NCBI GenBank assembly: GCA_937922785.1
Contig: CALAJQ010000018.1
Location: forward strand, 248,001 to 312,000
Reading direction: 5' to 3'
Source of the DNA: an uncultured Acidimicrobiales bacterium
Lineage (GTDB): Bacteria > Actinomycetota > Acidimicrobiia > Acidimicrobiales > SZUA-35
Length of the DNA stretch: 64,000 nt
Part shown: one piece after another, positions 23,922-33,207 of the stretch
How the letters are laid out: the number at the start of each line of letters is the position of its first letter
Numbering within the stretch: position 1 is the first letter of the stretch
Translations under genes and position numbers: made by a program
Notes under the pieces: model-generated
Databases searched by the model: none
Seen by the model: only the letters and a program-made list of their open reading frames with translations
What the model was told of the DNA's origin: nothing

Positions 23922-25079
23922 ATGCAAACCCAAAACTATGTGGCGGTAATCAAAGTCATAGGTGTCGGCGGCGGAGGCTGTAACGCAGTCAACCGCATGA
24001 TCGACGCAGGCATGAGGGGTGTTGAGTTCATCTCGGTCAACACCGACGCTCAGTCGCTCTTAATGAACGATGCCGAAACCAAGATCCACATCGGCCGCGA
24101 ACTAACCCGAGGTCTGGGTGCCGGTTCTGATCCAGCCATTGGTCAACAAGCGGCCGAAGAGCACCGTGAAGAAATTGCAGCAGCGATGGACGGAGCCGAC
24201 ATGGTGTTCATCACCGTTGGCGAGGGCGGTGGCACCGGTACCGGAGCAGCGCCAGTTATTGCCGAGATTGCAAAACAGGCTGGAGCCCTGACAATCGCTG
24301 TTGTGACCCGTCCGTTCGGATTCGAAGGACGTCGCCGGGCAGCTCAGGCCGAAAGCGGTATCGCTCGCCTGAAAGAAAAGGTCGACACCCAGATCGTCAT
24401 CCCCAACGATCGACTTCTCTCAATTGCTGATGAGAAGACTTCGATGATCAACGCGTTCCGTATGGCCGATGAGATCCTGCTCAGCGGCGTTTCCGGTATC
24501 ACCGACCTCATCACCACTCCGGGTCTGATCAACACCGACTTCGCCGACGTTCGTATGATCATGAGCAACGCCGGTAGCGCTCTAATGGGCATCGGTCAGG
24601 CGTCAGGCGAAGGCCGCGCACTGTCCGCAGCCCGGGCGGCAATCGCCTCGCCGTTGCTTGAGGCCTCAATCGAAGGTGCGCGTGGCATTCTGCTCAGCAT
24701 CTCGGGCTCAAGTGAACTCGGACTGTTCGAGGTCAACGAAGCAGCCGAGATCATTCACGACGTTGCTCACCCCGACGCAAACATCATCTTTGGCACCGTC
24801 GTTGATGAGAACATGGAAGACGACATTCGTGTCACGGTTATCGCAGCGGGCTTTGATCGCTGGGACGGCGATCCTGCCGAGCGTGGCCAAGGTGGGGGAG
24901 TCGCCAGTGCCGCTTCCCAGCACGCACCACAGCATCAGCCTCAGGCCCAGACTTCATCGGATTACTCAGATTTCCTCGCCGAGGACGATCTAAGTGGGAC
25001 TCGTCAAGCGATCGACATTTTCGCAAATGACGACGATGACCTCGATGACGACTTCGACGTTCCATCCTTCTTGAAGTAG
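23922..25079 (+). CDS. ftsZ: cell division GTPase FtsZ
   Basis: A 385-residue tubulin-like GTPase that forms the division ring. The GTP loop [12 protein letters not shown] lies near residues 13-24, the tubulin signature [13 protein letters not shown] near 103-115, and NTDAQSL and [10 protein letters not shown] are in place. After the globular core there is a Gln/Ser-rich linker of about 40 residues, and the protein ends [11 protein letters not shown], the conserved C-terminal peptide that binds SepF and other partners. The ATG at 23922 fits the ribosome-binding site and the family N-terminus; an upstream in-frame start would add 17 unconserved residues. Confidence 0.97.
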   Translation: MQTQNYVAVIKVIGVGGGGCNAVNRMIDAGMRGVEFISVNTDAQSLLMNDAETKIHIGRELTRGLGAGSDPAIGQQAAEEHREEIAAAMDGADMVFITVGEGGGTGTGAAPVIAEIAKQAGALTIAVVTRPFGFEGRRRAAQAESGIARLKEKVDTQIVIPNDRLLSIADEKTSMINAFRMADEILLSGVSGITDLITTPGLINTDFADVRMIMSNAGSALMGIGQASGEGRALSAARAAIASPLLEASIEGARGILLSISGSSELGLFEVNEAAEIIHDVAHPDANIIFGTVVDENMEDDIRVTVIAAGFDRWDGDPAERGQGGGVASAASQHAPQHQPQAQTSSDYSDFLAEDDLSGTRQAIDIFANDDDDLDDDFDVPSFLK

Positions 25080-25103
25080 TCGCTTTCTGCGTTAGTCCAC
25101 GTC

Positions 25104-25775
25104 GTGGCACAGAGTCTCCAGCTGCGATGTGGTAGCCGCAACGTTCGTGTGATCTCCACCGAGGTTTCCGACGGCGACTTTGCCGTCGCTCGGGCAGCCC
25201 ACGAACGCGAACAAGTGCGTCGTCAGACCCTAGATCTGCCCTGGACTTGGCTTAACCAAGTTCACGGCGTTGAAGTGGTTGAAGTGACGAGGCCCGGCGA
25301 GCATGCAGGTGCGGTAGCCGACGGTGCTTTAACTTTCGCCGTTGGGTGTCCTATTGCTGTGACCACTGCAGACTGCTCACCAGTGGTGTTAACAACTACC
25401 GACGGCGTCGCCGTGGTGCACGCCGGCTGGAAAGGCGCACTTGCTGGAGTCGTTGGCGCCGCGGCAGAACAGCTACTGGCAAACGGTGGGAAACCTGACG
25501 CTGCTTGGTTGGGTCCGTGTATCGCCGCGGAGTCCTACCAGTTCGGTCCTGGTGACCTTCAGCTAATGGAGCAACGGTTCGGCCCAGGAGTAGTTTCTGA
25601 AACAGCAAGGCAAGAGCCGGCCCTTGACATGTTTGAGGTGATCAAGAGCGCCTGTCTGGAGGCCGGATGGCCTGCCCCTGAAATCAACGCTGACACTGCG
25701 GGCCCAAACTTCTTTAGTCACCGCGCTCGGAACGATAAGGGCAGGCAAACTACGGTTGCTTACATCTATGAGTGA
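25104..25775 (+). CDS. pgeF: PgeF/YfiH family (multicopper polyphenol oxidase-like) protein
   Basis: A 223-residue DUF152 protein. The metal-site motifs of the family are visible: NQVHGVEV, TTADCSPVVL, VHAGWKGALAGVV and LGPCIAAESYQFG. Homologues were first described as laccase-like, then as purine nucleoside phosphorylases and, in E. coli, as PgeF, which edits misincorporated L-Ser in peptidoglycan precursors. A location directly behind ftsZ and before yggS is conserved across actinobacteria and fits a cell-wall role. It starts with GTG at 25104 and its last eight bases overlap yggS. Confidence 0.88.
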   Translation: MAQSLQLRCGSRNVRVISTEVSDGDFAVARAAHEREQVRRQTLDLPWTWLNQVHGVEVVEVTRPGEHAGAVADGALTFAVGCPIAVTTADCSPVVLTTTDGVAVVHAGWKGALAGVVGAAAEQLLANGGKPDAAWLGPCIAAESYQFGPGDLQLMEQRFGPGVVSETARQEPALDMFEVIKSACLEAGWPAPEINADTAGPNFFSHRARNDKGRQTTVAYIYE

Positions 25776-26436
25776 CGTTCCTTCGGTTTCTGAGATCCAG
25801 TCTCGGCTTGGGGAGGTACTCGAACGCATCGATGCAGCCGGTGGGACAATTGGTGGTGTCGACGGTGTGAAAATCGTTGCGGTAACCAAAACGTTCAGCT
25901 CGGCGGTGATCAACAATGCCGTTGATGCGGGGCTGTTGGCGCTTGGTGAGAACTACGCACAGGAGCTTCAGAAAAAGGCGGAGGTGGGTTCCGAAGCCAT
26001 CCGTTGGCACTTTATTGGAGGCCTACAAAGCAACAAGATCCGAAAGATTGCTCCGGCTGTTGCTCTTTGGCAAACCATTGACCGGTTGTCGCTGGCAAAA
26101 GAACTTGCCAAGCGGGCGCCAGGCGCAGACATGTTGATCCAAGTCAACACGACAGCCGAGCCGCAGAAGTCCGGAGCGACTCCGGCAGAGGTTCCCGAGC
26201 TTCTTGAGGTATCCAGAGAGTTAGGTCTGAATGTTCTCGGACTCATGACTGTCGGCCCCACAGAGGCAGGTGCTGACCCCAGCGGGGCCTTTGCCTCGTG
26301 TCGAGACTTGGCCGATAAGCACCAGTTGAAGGTCGTATCTATGGGTATGAGCGGCGACTACGAACGGGCAATTTCGCTTGGGTCAACAATGGTGCGCATA
26401 GGTTCGGGCCTGTTTGGTCACCGACACGCACTGTGA
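25768..26436 (+). CDS. yggS: pyridoxal-phosphate homeostasis protein (YggS/PLPBP family)
   Basis: A 222-residue PLP-binding protein with a single-domain alanine-racemase-like barrel. The PLP lysine is in VAVTKTFSS near residue 34; GENYAQEL, WHFIGGLQSNKIRKI and GLMTVGP follow. The C-terminal MGMSGDYERAISLGSTMVRIGSGLFG is the phosphate-binding signature. It controls free PLP and has no known catalysis. The ATG at 25768 overlaps pgeF by eight bases; a TTG four codons earlier is less likely. The yggS-sepF-yggT-divIVA order is an actinobacterial and firmicute hallmark. Confidence 0.93.
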   Translation: MSDVPSVSEIQSRLGEVLERIDAAGGTIGGVDGVKIVAVTKTFSSAVINNAVDAGLLALGENYAQELQKKAEVGSEAIRWHFIGGLQSNKIRKIAPAVALWQTIDRLSLAKELAKRAPGADMLIQVNTTAEPQKSGATPAEVPELLEVSRELGLNVLGLMTVGPTEAGADPSGAFASCRDLADKHQLKVVSMGMSGDYERAISLGSTMVRIGSGLFGHRHAL

Positions 26437-26488
26437 AACGTGAAAGACTAAGATTTGTCTTAATTAGCTGCCCTCGGGGGAGTCCGCA

Positions 26489-27472
26489 ATGGCGATGTTT
26501 CGAAACGTAATGGTGTACCTCGGTCTGGGTCCAGACGACGAGTATGACGAGAACTATCTATACAACGAGGGCAACGTCGACTTCGACGGCCTTGAGCGGC
26601 GGACCCAGTCCACAAGCCGGGGTGGCGACGGTGTACGTGTCTTTGATGACGAGGATGATCTAGGCGTTGGCGCAGTTCGACCTTTGCGTCCAGTGCCAGA
26701 CGGTAAAGAAGCTTCAGCTGGAGCGATGTTTGGTGAGTTGAGCTCCTCTCCAGCTGAGCCGTCAGGTTGGGGAGAGGCCCAACCTGCGGGGCAATCAGGA
26801 ACAGGTCAATCAGGAATAGGGCAATCAGGACCAGGTCAATCAGGACCAGGTCAATCAGGAATGCAGCATCCGTCCGCTGGCTTTGCTAGTCCTGAAATCG
26901 AACCTGTTCAGACTGGGACTGGCGGCAAGCCTGACCTATTCGAAAGCCGATCGTTCGGGCTTGAGGGCGAAACAAACGGATTCGATTCCTCTCGGTCTGT
27001 CAGCACCGAAGCCGCTCCCTCCGCTGCTGACTCTGCCCGCACAGCCGGCGCCTTTGCCTCTGGACCCGATGCATCGTCGGCTTCATCTAAAACCGCTCGC
27101 CCTGACAGCGCACCGTCGCAGTTGCGAACGAATTCTCAATCACAAAACGATCGGTCAACTTTCGGAATGGATGAATTTTCACAGCCACACTCAAGTTCTG
27201 GCGCAAAGCCTCGAACCGTGGTGCCTCGAGGTTTCGATGACGCTAAGAACGTCGCGAACGAATATCGCAATGGTTCACCGGTTGTAATGAACCTTCGTGA
27301 AGCTGACAAAGAAACTGGTCGCCGTTTGCTTGATTTCTCCAGTGGCATGGTTTACGGACTTGGCGGCGGTATGGAGAAGCTGGCTGCAAACGTGTTTCTC
27401 ATCACCCCTGACGGTGTTGTTGTATCAGCCGATGATCGGCGTCGGCTGGAAGAACGCGGCTACGGCCGGTAG
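26489..27472 (+). CDS. sepF: cell division protein SepF with long repetitive linker
   Basis: A 327-residue SepF, about twice the usual 150-220. The N-terminal membrane-anchoring amphipathic helix (AMFRNVMVYLGLG) and the C-terminal SepF domain (from PRGFDDAKNVANEYRNG to the end, about residues 248-327) are standard. The DFSSGMVYGLGGGMEKLAANVFLITP segment that forms the dimer is intact. Between them lie about 190 residues of low-complexity Ser/Gly/Pro/Gln sequence with five GQSGx repeats. SepF tethers FtsZ to the membrane in organisms lacking FtsA. The start is ATG at 26489 after a GGGGGAG ribosome-binding site. Confidence 0.94.
   Translation: MAMFRNVMVYLGLGPDDEYDENYLYNEGNVDFDGLERRTQSTSRGGDGVRVFDDEDDLGVGAVRPLRPVPDGKEASAGAMFGELSSSPAEPSGWGEAQPAGQSGTGQSGIGQSGPGQSGPGQSGMQHPSAGFASPEIEPVQTGTGGKPDLFESRSFGLEGETNGFDSSRSVSTEAAPSAADSARTAGAFASGPDASSASSKTARPDSAPSQLRTNSQSQNDRSTFGMDEFSQPHSSSGAKPRTVVPRGFDDAKNVANEYRNGSPVVMNLREADKETGRRLLDFSSGMVYGLGGGMEKLAANVFLITPDGVVVSADDRRRLEERGYGR
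26789..26863 (+). repeat. 15-bp minisatellite in sepF (GQSGx, five units)
   Basis: Five in-frame 15-base units encode GQSGT, GQSGI, GQSGP, GQSGP and GQSGM. The caa-tca-gga core is identical in every unit, including third positions, which indicates recent slippage-driven expansion. It lies in the disordered linker of SepF. Confidence 0.85.
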
Positions 27473-27480
27473 GTCTTAAC

Positions 27481-27738
27481 GTGTTCCGCGAGCTTCTCTG
27501 CTTTGTTGTCCTGCTCGGATACCTAGCCCTTCTACTCAGGATCGTCTTAGGTATCTTTCCGCTGAAGCAAGCTTCGCTGTGGGGGCGCGTGCACACGCTG
27601 TCCTACCAAGCGACTGACCCGTTGGTCCTAAAACTTCGCGAGGCTCTACCACCCCAACCGCCAGGTTTGCCGTTTCCAATAGCCGAGCTAGTGGCGCTGT
27701 TAATACTCATAGTGACTACCGCGATTGTTTGCCCATAA
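27481..27738 (+). CDS. yggT: YggT family membrane protein
   Basis: An 85-residue protein with two hydrophobic helices (about residues 5-27 and 66-84) separated by a loop containing VHTLSYQATDPLVLKLREALPP. This is a single YggT repeat with the TDP motif typical of the family. Its function is not established; the gene sits between sepF and divIVA in many Gram-positive bacteria and homologues have been linked to envelope and osmotic phenotypes. It starts with GTG eight bases after sepF. Confidence 0.88.
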   Translation: MFRELLCFVVLLGYLALLLRIVLGIFPLKQASLWGRVHTLSYQATDPLVLKLREALPPQPPGLPFPIAELVALLILIVTTAIVCP

Positions 27739-27810
27739 ATCGTTAGTTTTTACTGCTTCTACGGTGCTCTAACGCACCCGCGGCCCAAGCTGATCGGATA
27801 GTGTCTGGTC

Positions 27811-29754
27811 ATGGCTGTGCAAAGTGACAAACTGCGCCTTCTTCGACGGATCCCACAGATCAGATTCGAAGAAGAACTTCGTGGATATTCAAAAAGTCAG
27901 GTCGACCGAGTTCTAGAAAACTTGGCACCCCTGGCTGACGAGATTGAGGTTCTTCAACAGCACTTGGCTGAGGCGGAACAACGGGCTGCATCGGCCGAGG
28001 CCGCAGCGATCCAGGGTGGAGCACCCGCCCCGGTTGTTATGGATGCCCCAGAGGCCACCCAGGCTGCTGCCCCGCAACCTCCCGAAGACTTCGACGAGCA
28101 ACTCCGAGAAGTTATGTTGATGGCTCAGCGAACCGCCAAGGACCGCGTGGAAACGGCAGAAGCTGACGCCGAGCAGATTCGGGCTGAGTCCAAGTCCAAC
28201 GCTGACTCTTTAATGGCCAGTGCACGAACCGAAGCCCAAGAACTCAAGGCTGAGGCCCATGCCCAGCGTGAGCAGATGCTGGCAGAGGCTGAAGAAGAGC
28301 GAGCTGCGCTTTTGGAGGCTGCCAACGCGGATGCTGAAGAGCGCCGTCAGGCTGTCGAGGCCCAGTTAGTTGATTCCGAAGGGGCGCTTCGGGACGATTT
28401 GTTGGTTGAGATCAAGGAACTGCGAGACAAGCGGGCGATGCTCGCTGAAGATCTGGGGCTGTTTGAGAATCACCTCAGCGATCGCCGCGAGACGGTCAAA
28501 GCGGCACTTGGCGAGATCGACAATGCCATCAATGACCCTGCGAAGCTTCGTGAGAACGCACTAATTGAAATTGCAGACGTTCCAGACACCGATGAAGATC
28601 AGCTAACAGAGATCAGCGTGGAGAGCGAAGCTTTGGCAGAGCTTTCCGGTGAGGCCGCAAAGGCTCGCGACGCGCTTGCAGCGGCATCCACAGGTTCAGC
28701 CCCCGAACCTGAGGGGCTTGGTGTTGCAGTCGAGAACGTGACGGGCGCAGAGGTCCAAGCAGACACCTGGACTGCCCCTGAGGTCACTCCTATCGACAGC
28801 TCATCGCCCGCCGATGACATGTTCTCTACTGCGGCGATCGATCCAGTGGTTGACACAGCAGGAACCGACTTTGGCCAAGAGGACCTTGGCGGATCAGTTC
28901 CTGAGGCCGTTGCGACAGTGCCCGAGGGTTTTGTTGACCCCGGCATGGGCGACAGTGCGGTTGCCGACGCCCTTGCCAACATGGATGCTCCCATCGCCGA
29001 TCTTGGCGCCGAGCTGCCCGATTCTGATTCGCTGTCGGGTCCTGATGACCAAGCAGCTGACCGCCCTGGTGGATTCTTTGACACCTCAGCACCCGAGGAT
29101 GGACCAGCTGGCTGGGACGCCCCGCCTCCATTGGCAGCTGAGCCTGATCCGGCACCTGAGCCTGAGGAACAGTCATCAAGAGGTGGACTGTTGTCGGGGC
29201 TGCTCGGAGGGCGCCGCTCTGCGGACCCAGCTCCTCAGGCAGACTCCGGCGATTACCTGCCACCACCTTCGACCGAGGCAACTGCGGCCCCTAGCGAGGC
29301 TATGTCGGGGCTACGGAACCGACTGTCAGGTGCAGACTCAGCTGTTATCGGAACTCCAGCAGACCCCCCTTCGCTGGCTGAGGCGGCCATGAACGCTGTC
29401 ACTGAGAACGCTCCCGACGCCACTCCCGCCGATGTTGGCTTTCAAGCTCCGGCTGCTCCCGAGTTCGACGCTCCTGTTCAAGAGTCATCTAGCCCCTTCG
29501 GAGACCTGACCCGTCGAGCGGAGTCACTTAAGGACGCCGTCCCGGATCGTCCCGCATGGTCTGACGCTGTTCCCGAGAGCTTGACGCCGCCCACTCCAGA
29601 AGCGCTAGCTGGAGGTTCTGGCGATCAGTACCTAGACGAGCTGAGACGGGTCACCGGCGACGACGCCGTCCCAGACGAAGATGACGAGGCGCTTAACCGG
29701 TTCCTCAGCGAAGATGAGGACCAAGGCGGCGGCTGGTTCGGCCGCCGCAAGTAG
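27811..29754 (+). CDS. divIVA: DivIVA/Wag31-type coiled-coil protein, greatly extended
   Basis: A 647-residue protein, more than twice the length of Wag31 or DivIVA. The N-terminus has the DivIVA curvature-sensing domain (IRFEEELRGYSKSQVDRVLENLAPLADEIEVL, residues 17-50). A long charged coiled coil rich in Ala/Glu/Gln follows (about 90-260). The rest is an acidic, Pro/Ala/Asp-rich disordered region of about 380 residues with two short GLLGGRR/GGWFGRRK basic patches, the second at the extreme C-terminus. DivIVA marks poles and septa and directs wall growth. It is the last gene of the dcw run and is followed by a triple 30-bp repeat. Confidence 0.88.
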   Translation: MAVQSDKLRLLRRIPQIRFEEELRGYSKSQVDRVLENLAPLADEIEVLQQHLAEAEQRAASAEAAAIQGGAPAPVVMDAPEATQAAAPQPPEDFDEQLREVMLMAQRTAKDRVETAEADAEQIRAESKSNADSLMASARTEAQELKAEAHAQREQMLAEAEEERAALLEAANADAEERRQAVEAQLVDSEGALRDDLLVEIKELRDKRAMLAEDLGLFENHLSDRRETVKAALGEIDNAINDPAKLRENALIEIADVPDTDEDQLTEISVESEALAELSGEAAKARDALAAASTGSAPEPEGLGVAVENVTGAEVQADTWTAPEVTPIDSSSPADDMFSTAAIDPVVDTAGTDFGQEDLGGSVPEAVATVPEGFVDPGMGDSAVADALANMDAPIADLGAELPDSDSLSGPDDQAADRPGGFFDTSAPEDGPAGWDAPPPLAAEPDPAPEPEEQSSRGGLLSGLLGGRRSADPAPQADSGDYLPPPSTEATAAPSEAMSGLRNRLSGADSAVIGTPADPPSLAEAAMNAVTENAPDATPADVGFQAPAAPEFDAPVQESSSPFGDLTRRAESLKDAVPDRPAWSDAVPESLTPPTPEALAGGSGDQYLDELRRVTGDDAVPDEDDEALNRFLSEDEDQGGGWFGRRK

Positions 29755-29760
29755 CAATCC

Positions 29761-29850
29761 CCACTTCGGAACTGACCTGGCTACCAGTCACCAATTCCGA
29801 ACTGACCTGGCTACCAGCCACCAATTCCGAACTGACCTGGCTACCAGCCG
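29761..29850. repeat. 30-bp tandem repeat, three copies, after divIVA
   Basis: Three contiguous 30-base units start at 29761, 29791 and 29821 and share AACTGACCTGGCTACCAG. Copies 2 and 3 differ at one base; copy 1 differs from copy 2 at three. The array begins six bases after the divIVA stop and fills much of the gap to the convergent ileS. Each unit can form a CTGG-CTA-CCAG hairpin. There are no spacers, so it is not a CRISPR array. Confidence 0.9.
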
Positions 29851-29909
29851 GGTTTGACTGGCTACACCGCCAGAACGGGAGTGCGTGACGAGTTCCCAGG
29901 TCAGAAGAG

Positions 29910-32900
29910 TTAGTTGGATCGCTTCGCTAGTTCAATCGAGACTGATCGGCCATCGACATCGGTGGCCGATTTCTCATTTGGGTCAACAATTTCAATTGCC
30001 GTCGCGAGGACCTGGCTTGCGATCCAGTCGGTGTGCGGAGCCACAACTGCCTTAGCTTCGGGTTCTAGCCCGAGAGACAGGCTGATCCTGTCAGTAACGT
30101 CTAGGTCGGCTTCTTTGCGAGCCTGCTGAACCAGGCGAACCAGATCACGAGCGAATCCTTCAGCCTCAAGGCTTTCGGTTGTTTCGGTATCAAGAACAAC
30201 GATTGCGTCGTTACCCCTCAACCCGGCGGCCGCAACGCCTTCTTTGGGGTCCAGCGCTAGCTCGAAGTCGCCTTCGGCAAGCGTGTGTCCGGCAACCGAA
30301 ACGGTTCCGTCATCGGCCATTTCCCAATCGCCTTGCTTGGCGGCTTTGATCACTGTTTGAACGTCTTTGCCTAGCTTGGGGCCTAAGACTCGACCGTTCG
30401 GCTTTAGCCGGAAGGCCCCGAACGCCTCGGCATCGTCAGAGAACAAGACCTGCTTGACGTTCACTTCGTCGGCCAAGATGTCAGACAACGGCTCAATTAT
30501 TGACGATCCGACTCCGGCGATCGTCACGGAAGCGAGAGGCAAACGAACTCGAAGATTTCGCTCTTCTCGAAGCGACAGGGCAGCGGATGCAACCTCGCGG
30601 AGGCGGTCCATCGCCACAACAAGATCGGTGTCTACCGGCAGCTCATCAAGGGCCGGCCAATCCTGCAGATGAACCGAGGCTCCACCATTGGACGCCTCTA
30701 CTTCATCAGCGTGTAGTCCGCTCCAAATCTCTTCGGCAACAAAAGGTAGTAGCGGTGCGATCACTCGGGCAACGGTGGTCAGAACTGTGTAAAGAGTGTC
30801 CAAGGCATCGGTGTCAAGCGGTTCACCGCTGGTGTTCCAGAAACGCTCGCGGCTTCTCCGGACGTACCAGTTCGTCAGCGCGTCTAGATAGCTTTGCACG
30901 CTGGCACAGGCTGTCGCCAGGTCATATGCGTCAAGAGCAGCAGTTGCGTTGTGGACCAGCTCTGAAGTCTTGGCCAACACATAGCGGTCAAGTGTGTTGG
31001 TCGAGCTGGTGTTGAAGCTGGCTTTGTATCCGTCAGCGTTGGCGTAAAGAGTGAAGAACGAATAGGTGTTCCAGATCGGGTTAAGAACCAGCCGTACAAC
31101 TTCGCGGATGCCCGAATCGTCAGCTTCGATCCGTGTGTCCAGCCCACGAAGAATTGGCGAGGAGATTAAGTACCAACGCATTGCGTCAGAACCCACAGTT
31201 TCGAATACTTCCAGCGGGTCTGGGTAGTTGCGGAGCTTCTTTGAGAGCTTGCGGCCTTCGGCGTCAAGTAGGACGCCGTGACAGATCACGTTGGCGAAAG
31301 CCGGCTTGTCGAACAGCGCAACGCCTAGAACGTGCATGGTGTAGAACCAGCCGCGGGTCTGGGCGATGTACTCAACAATAAAGTCGGCAGGGTTGTGCTG
31401 TTCGAATTCGTTGACGTTCTCAAATGGGTAGTGGTGCTGAGCAAATGGCATTGAGCCTGACTCAAACCAGCAGTCCAAGACTTCGGGAACTCTGCGCATC
31501 ATCGACTGACCGGATGGATCGTCGGGGTTGGGTCTAACGAGATCATCGATGTATGGCCGGTGGAGGTCAGTGGGTCGAACCCCAAAGTCGGCCTCGATCT
31601 CATCGATCGATCCGTAGACGTCGGTTCGGGGGAAGTCAGGATTGTCGCTTCGCCACACCGGTAGGGGCGCACCCCAAAAACGATTGCGGCTGATGCTCCA
31701 GTCGCGGGCGCCTTCAAGCCAGCGTCCAAACTGCCCCTGTTGGATATGGTCCGGGATCCAGTTGATCTCGTTGTTGACTTCCAGCAGACGGTCGGTCAGA
31801 TCGGTGACACGTACGTACCAGCTGTTTACGGCCCGGTAGATGATGGGCGTGTCAGTGCGCCAGCAGTGCGGATAGTTGTGGTCATAGGTTTCGTGACGCA
31901 ATACGACGTTGCCCCGAGCCTTCAGAAACTTGATTACTTCTGGGTTTGCGTCAAAGACGTTCTGGCCAGCGAAGTCCACTACATCTTCGGTAAAGCGGCC
32001 TGTTTCGTCAACAGGGACGACAAGTTCGATCCCAGCGGCTTCACAGACTCGTTGATCGTCCTCGCCGAATCCGGGTGCCATGTGGACAACGCCGGTGCCG
32101 TCTCCGGTTTCGACGAAGTCAGCGCCGATGATGACAAAGGAGTTCTTGCGTCCTGCGAAGTAGTCAAAGATGGGCTGATAGGTGCGGCCGGCGAGATCGG
32201 CCCCAGTCATGGTGGCAACTACCTCAGGGGGCTCGTCGCCAACGGAGAGCTCACGTTCGTAGTTCTCTAACGCAGCCTCGGCCACCACCACGAGGTCGCC
32301 GCCTTCGATCTTTACAACCACGTAGGTGATCTCGGGTCCTACGGCTAGAGCAAGGTTCGATGGCAAAGTCCAAGGCGTCGTGGTCCACGCAGCAATTGAA
32401 AGGGGACCCGGATCGCTAGCAACGGGGTCGAGTGCAAAGCGAACAGTGAGCGCAGGGTCCTGACGTGGCCTGGTGGCATCGTCAAGCCTGATCTCGAAGT
32501 TGGAGAGGGGGGTCTCAGCGCCCCACGAGTACGGCATCACTCGGTGGGCTTCATAAAGCAAGCCCTTGTCCCAAAGTTGCTTAAACGCCCAGATGACCGA
32601 CTCCATGTAGTCGAGATTCATCGTCTTGTAGTCGTTCTCAAAGTCGACCCAGCGGGCCATGCGGTTTACATAAGTTTCCCATTCGCCGGTGTAGCGAAGG
32701 ACAGATTCACGACAAGCGTTGTTGAAGTTGCCGATGCCAAAGTCGACGATGGCTTTTCGGCCCGAAACGCCAAGTTCTTTCTCTGTTTGCATCTCGGCAG
32801 GGAGTCCGTGGCAATCCCAGCCAAAGTTCCGCTCGACCCGTTTGCCTCGCATTGTTTGATAGCGCGGCACAACGTCTTTTACGTAGCCAGTGAGAAGGTG

Positions 32901-33104
32901 CCCGTAGTGGGGGAGACCATTCGCAAAAGGAGGACCATCATTAAACACGAACCTTTCACCATCAGGTTCATCCACTCTTTGTTCTATTGATTTGTTGAAA
33001 GTTTGGTTTTCTTCCCAGCGCGTCAGAATCTTGGACTCAAGGCCCGGAAAATCGGCTCGTGAAGAGACTTCTGGATAATGATGGCTATCCGATGGGTTAG
33101 TCAC
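29910..33104 (-). CDS. ileS: isoleucyl-tRNA synthetase
   Basis: A 1064-residue class I aminoacyl-tRNA synthetase charging tRNA-Ile. The HIGH motif appears as HYGH at residues 66-69 in GLPHYGHLLTG and the KMSKS loop as KLSKK near 618 in GRKLSKKLRNYPDP. These forms and the length indicate the type 2 (eukaryote-like) IleRS, a group known to be poorly sensitive to mupirocin. The editing domain and the anticodon-binding region are present. It starts with GTG at 33104, divergent from the dksA-like gene. No T-box leader is seen in the 103-base divergent spacer. Confidence 0.96.
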   Translation of the reverse strand: MTNPSDSHHYPEVSSRADFPGLESKILTRWEENQTFNKSIEQRVDEPDGERFVFNDGPPFANGLPHYGHLLTGYVKDVVPRYQTMRGKRVERNFGWDCHGLPAEMQTEKELGVSGRKAIVDFGIGNFNNACRESVLRYTGEWETYVNRMARWVDFENDYKTMNLDYMESVIWAFKQLWDKGLLYEAHRVMPYSWGAETPLSNFEIRLDDATRPRQDPALTVRFALDPVASDPGPLSIAAWTTTPWTLPSNLALAVGPEITYVVVKIEGGDLVVVAEAALENYERELSVGDEPPEVVATMTGADLAGRTYQPIFDYFAGRKNSFVIIGADFVETGDGTGVVHMAPGFGEDDQRVCEAAGIELVVPVDETGRFTEDVVDFAGQNVFDANPEVIKFLKARGNVVLRHETYDHNYPHCWRTDTPIIYRAVNSWYVRVTDLTDRLLEVNNEINWIPDHIQQGQFGRWLEGARDWSISRNRFWGAPLPVWRSDNPDFPRTDVYGSIDEIEADFGVRPTDLHRPYIDDLVRPNPDDPSGQSMMRRVPEVLDCWFESGSMPFAQHHYPFENVNEFEQHNPADFIVEYIAQTRGWFYTMHVLGVALFDKPAFANVICHGVLLDAEGRKLSKKLRNYPDPLEVFETVGSDAMRWYLISSPILRGLDTRIEADDSGIREVVRLVLNPIWNTYSFFTLYANADGYKASFNTSSTNTLDRYVLAKTSELVHNATAALDAYDLATACASVQSYLDALTNWYVRRSRERFWNTSGEPLDTDALDTLYTVLTTVARVIAPLLPFVAEEIWSGLHADEVEASNGGASVHLQDWPALDELPVDTDLVVAMDRLREVASAALSLREERNLRVRLPLASVTIAGVGSSIIEPLSDILADEVNVKQVLFSDDAEAFGAFRLKPNGRVLGPKLGKDVQTVIKAAKQGDWEMADDGTVSVAGHTLAEGDFELALDPKEGVAAAGLRGNDAIVVLDTETTESLEAEGFARDLVRLVQQARKEADLDVTDRISLSLGLEPEAKAVVAPHTDWIASQVLATAIEIVDPNEKSATDVDGRSVSIELAKRSN

Positions 33105-33148
33105 AGGGCTTTAGCGTAGCTTCCTAGATGGGTCACTCACCGGGGGTT

Positions 33149-33179
33149 TTGGGGTGGAAGCCAAGTTTCGACATATAAT
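33149..33179 (+). promoter_or_regulatory. dksA-like gene promoter candidate
   Basis: A perfect TATAAT (33174-33179) lies 28 bases upstream of the chosen ATG. The best -35, TTGGGG (33149-33154), gives a long 19-base spacer, so the -35 is weak. GAGAAAGGG serves as ribosome-binding site. Confidence 0.45.
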
Positions 33180-33207
33180 GCGCCCCGCTTTGGGAGAAAG
33201 GGCGCAA

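Noticed and set aside
29761-29850. CRISPR array
   Set aside because: Three repeats with no spacers between them and no cas genes nearby; it is a plain tandem repeat.
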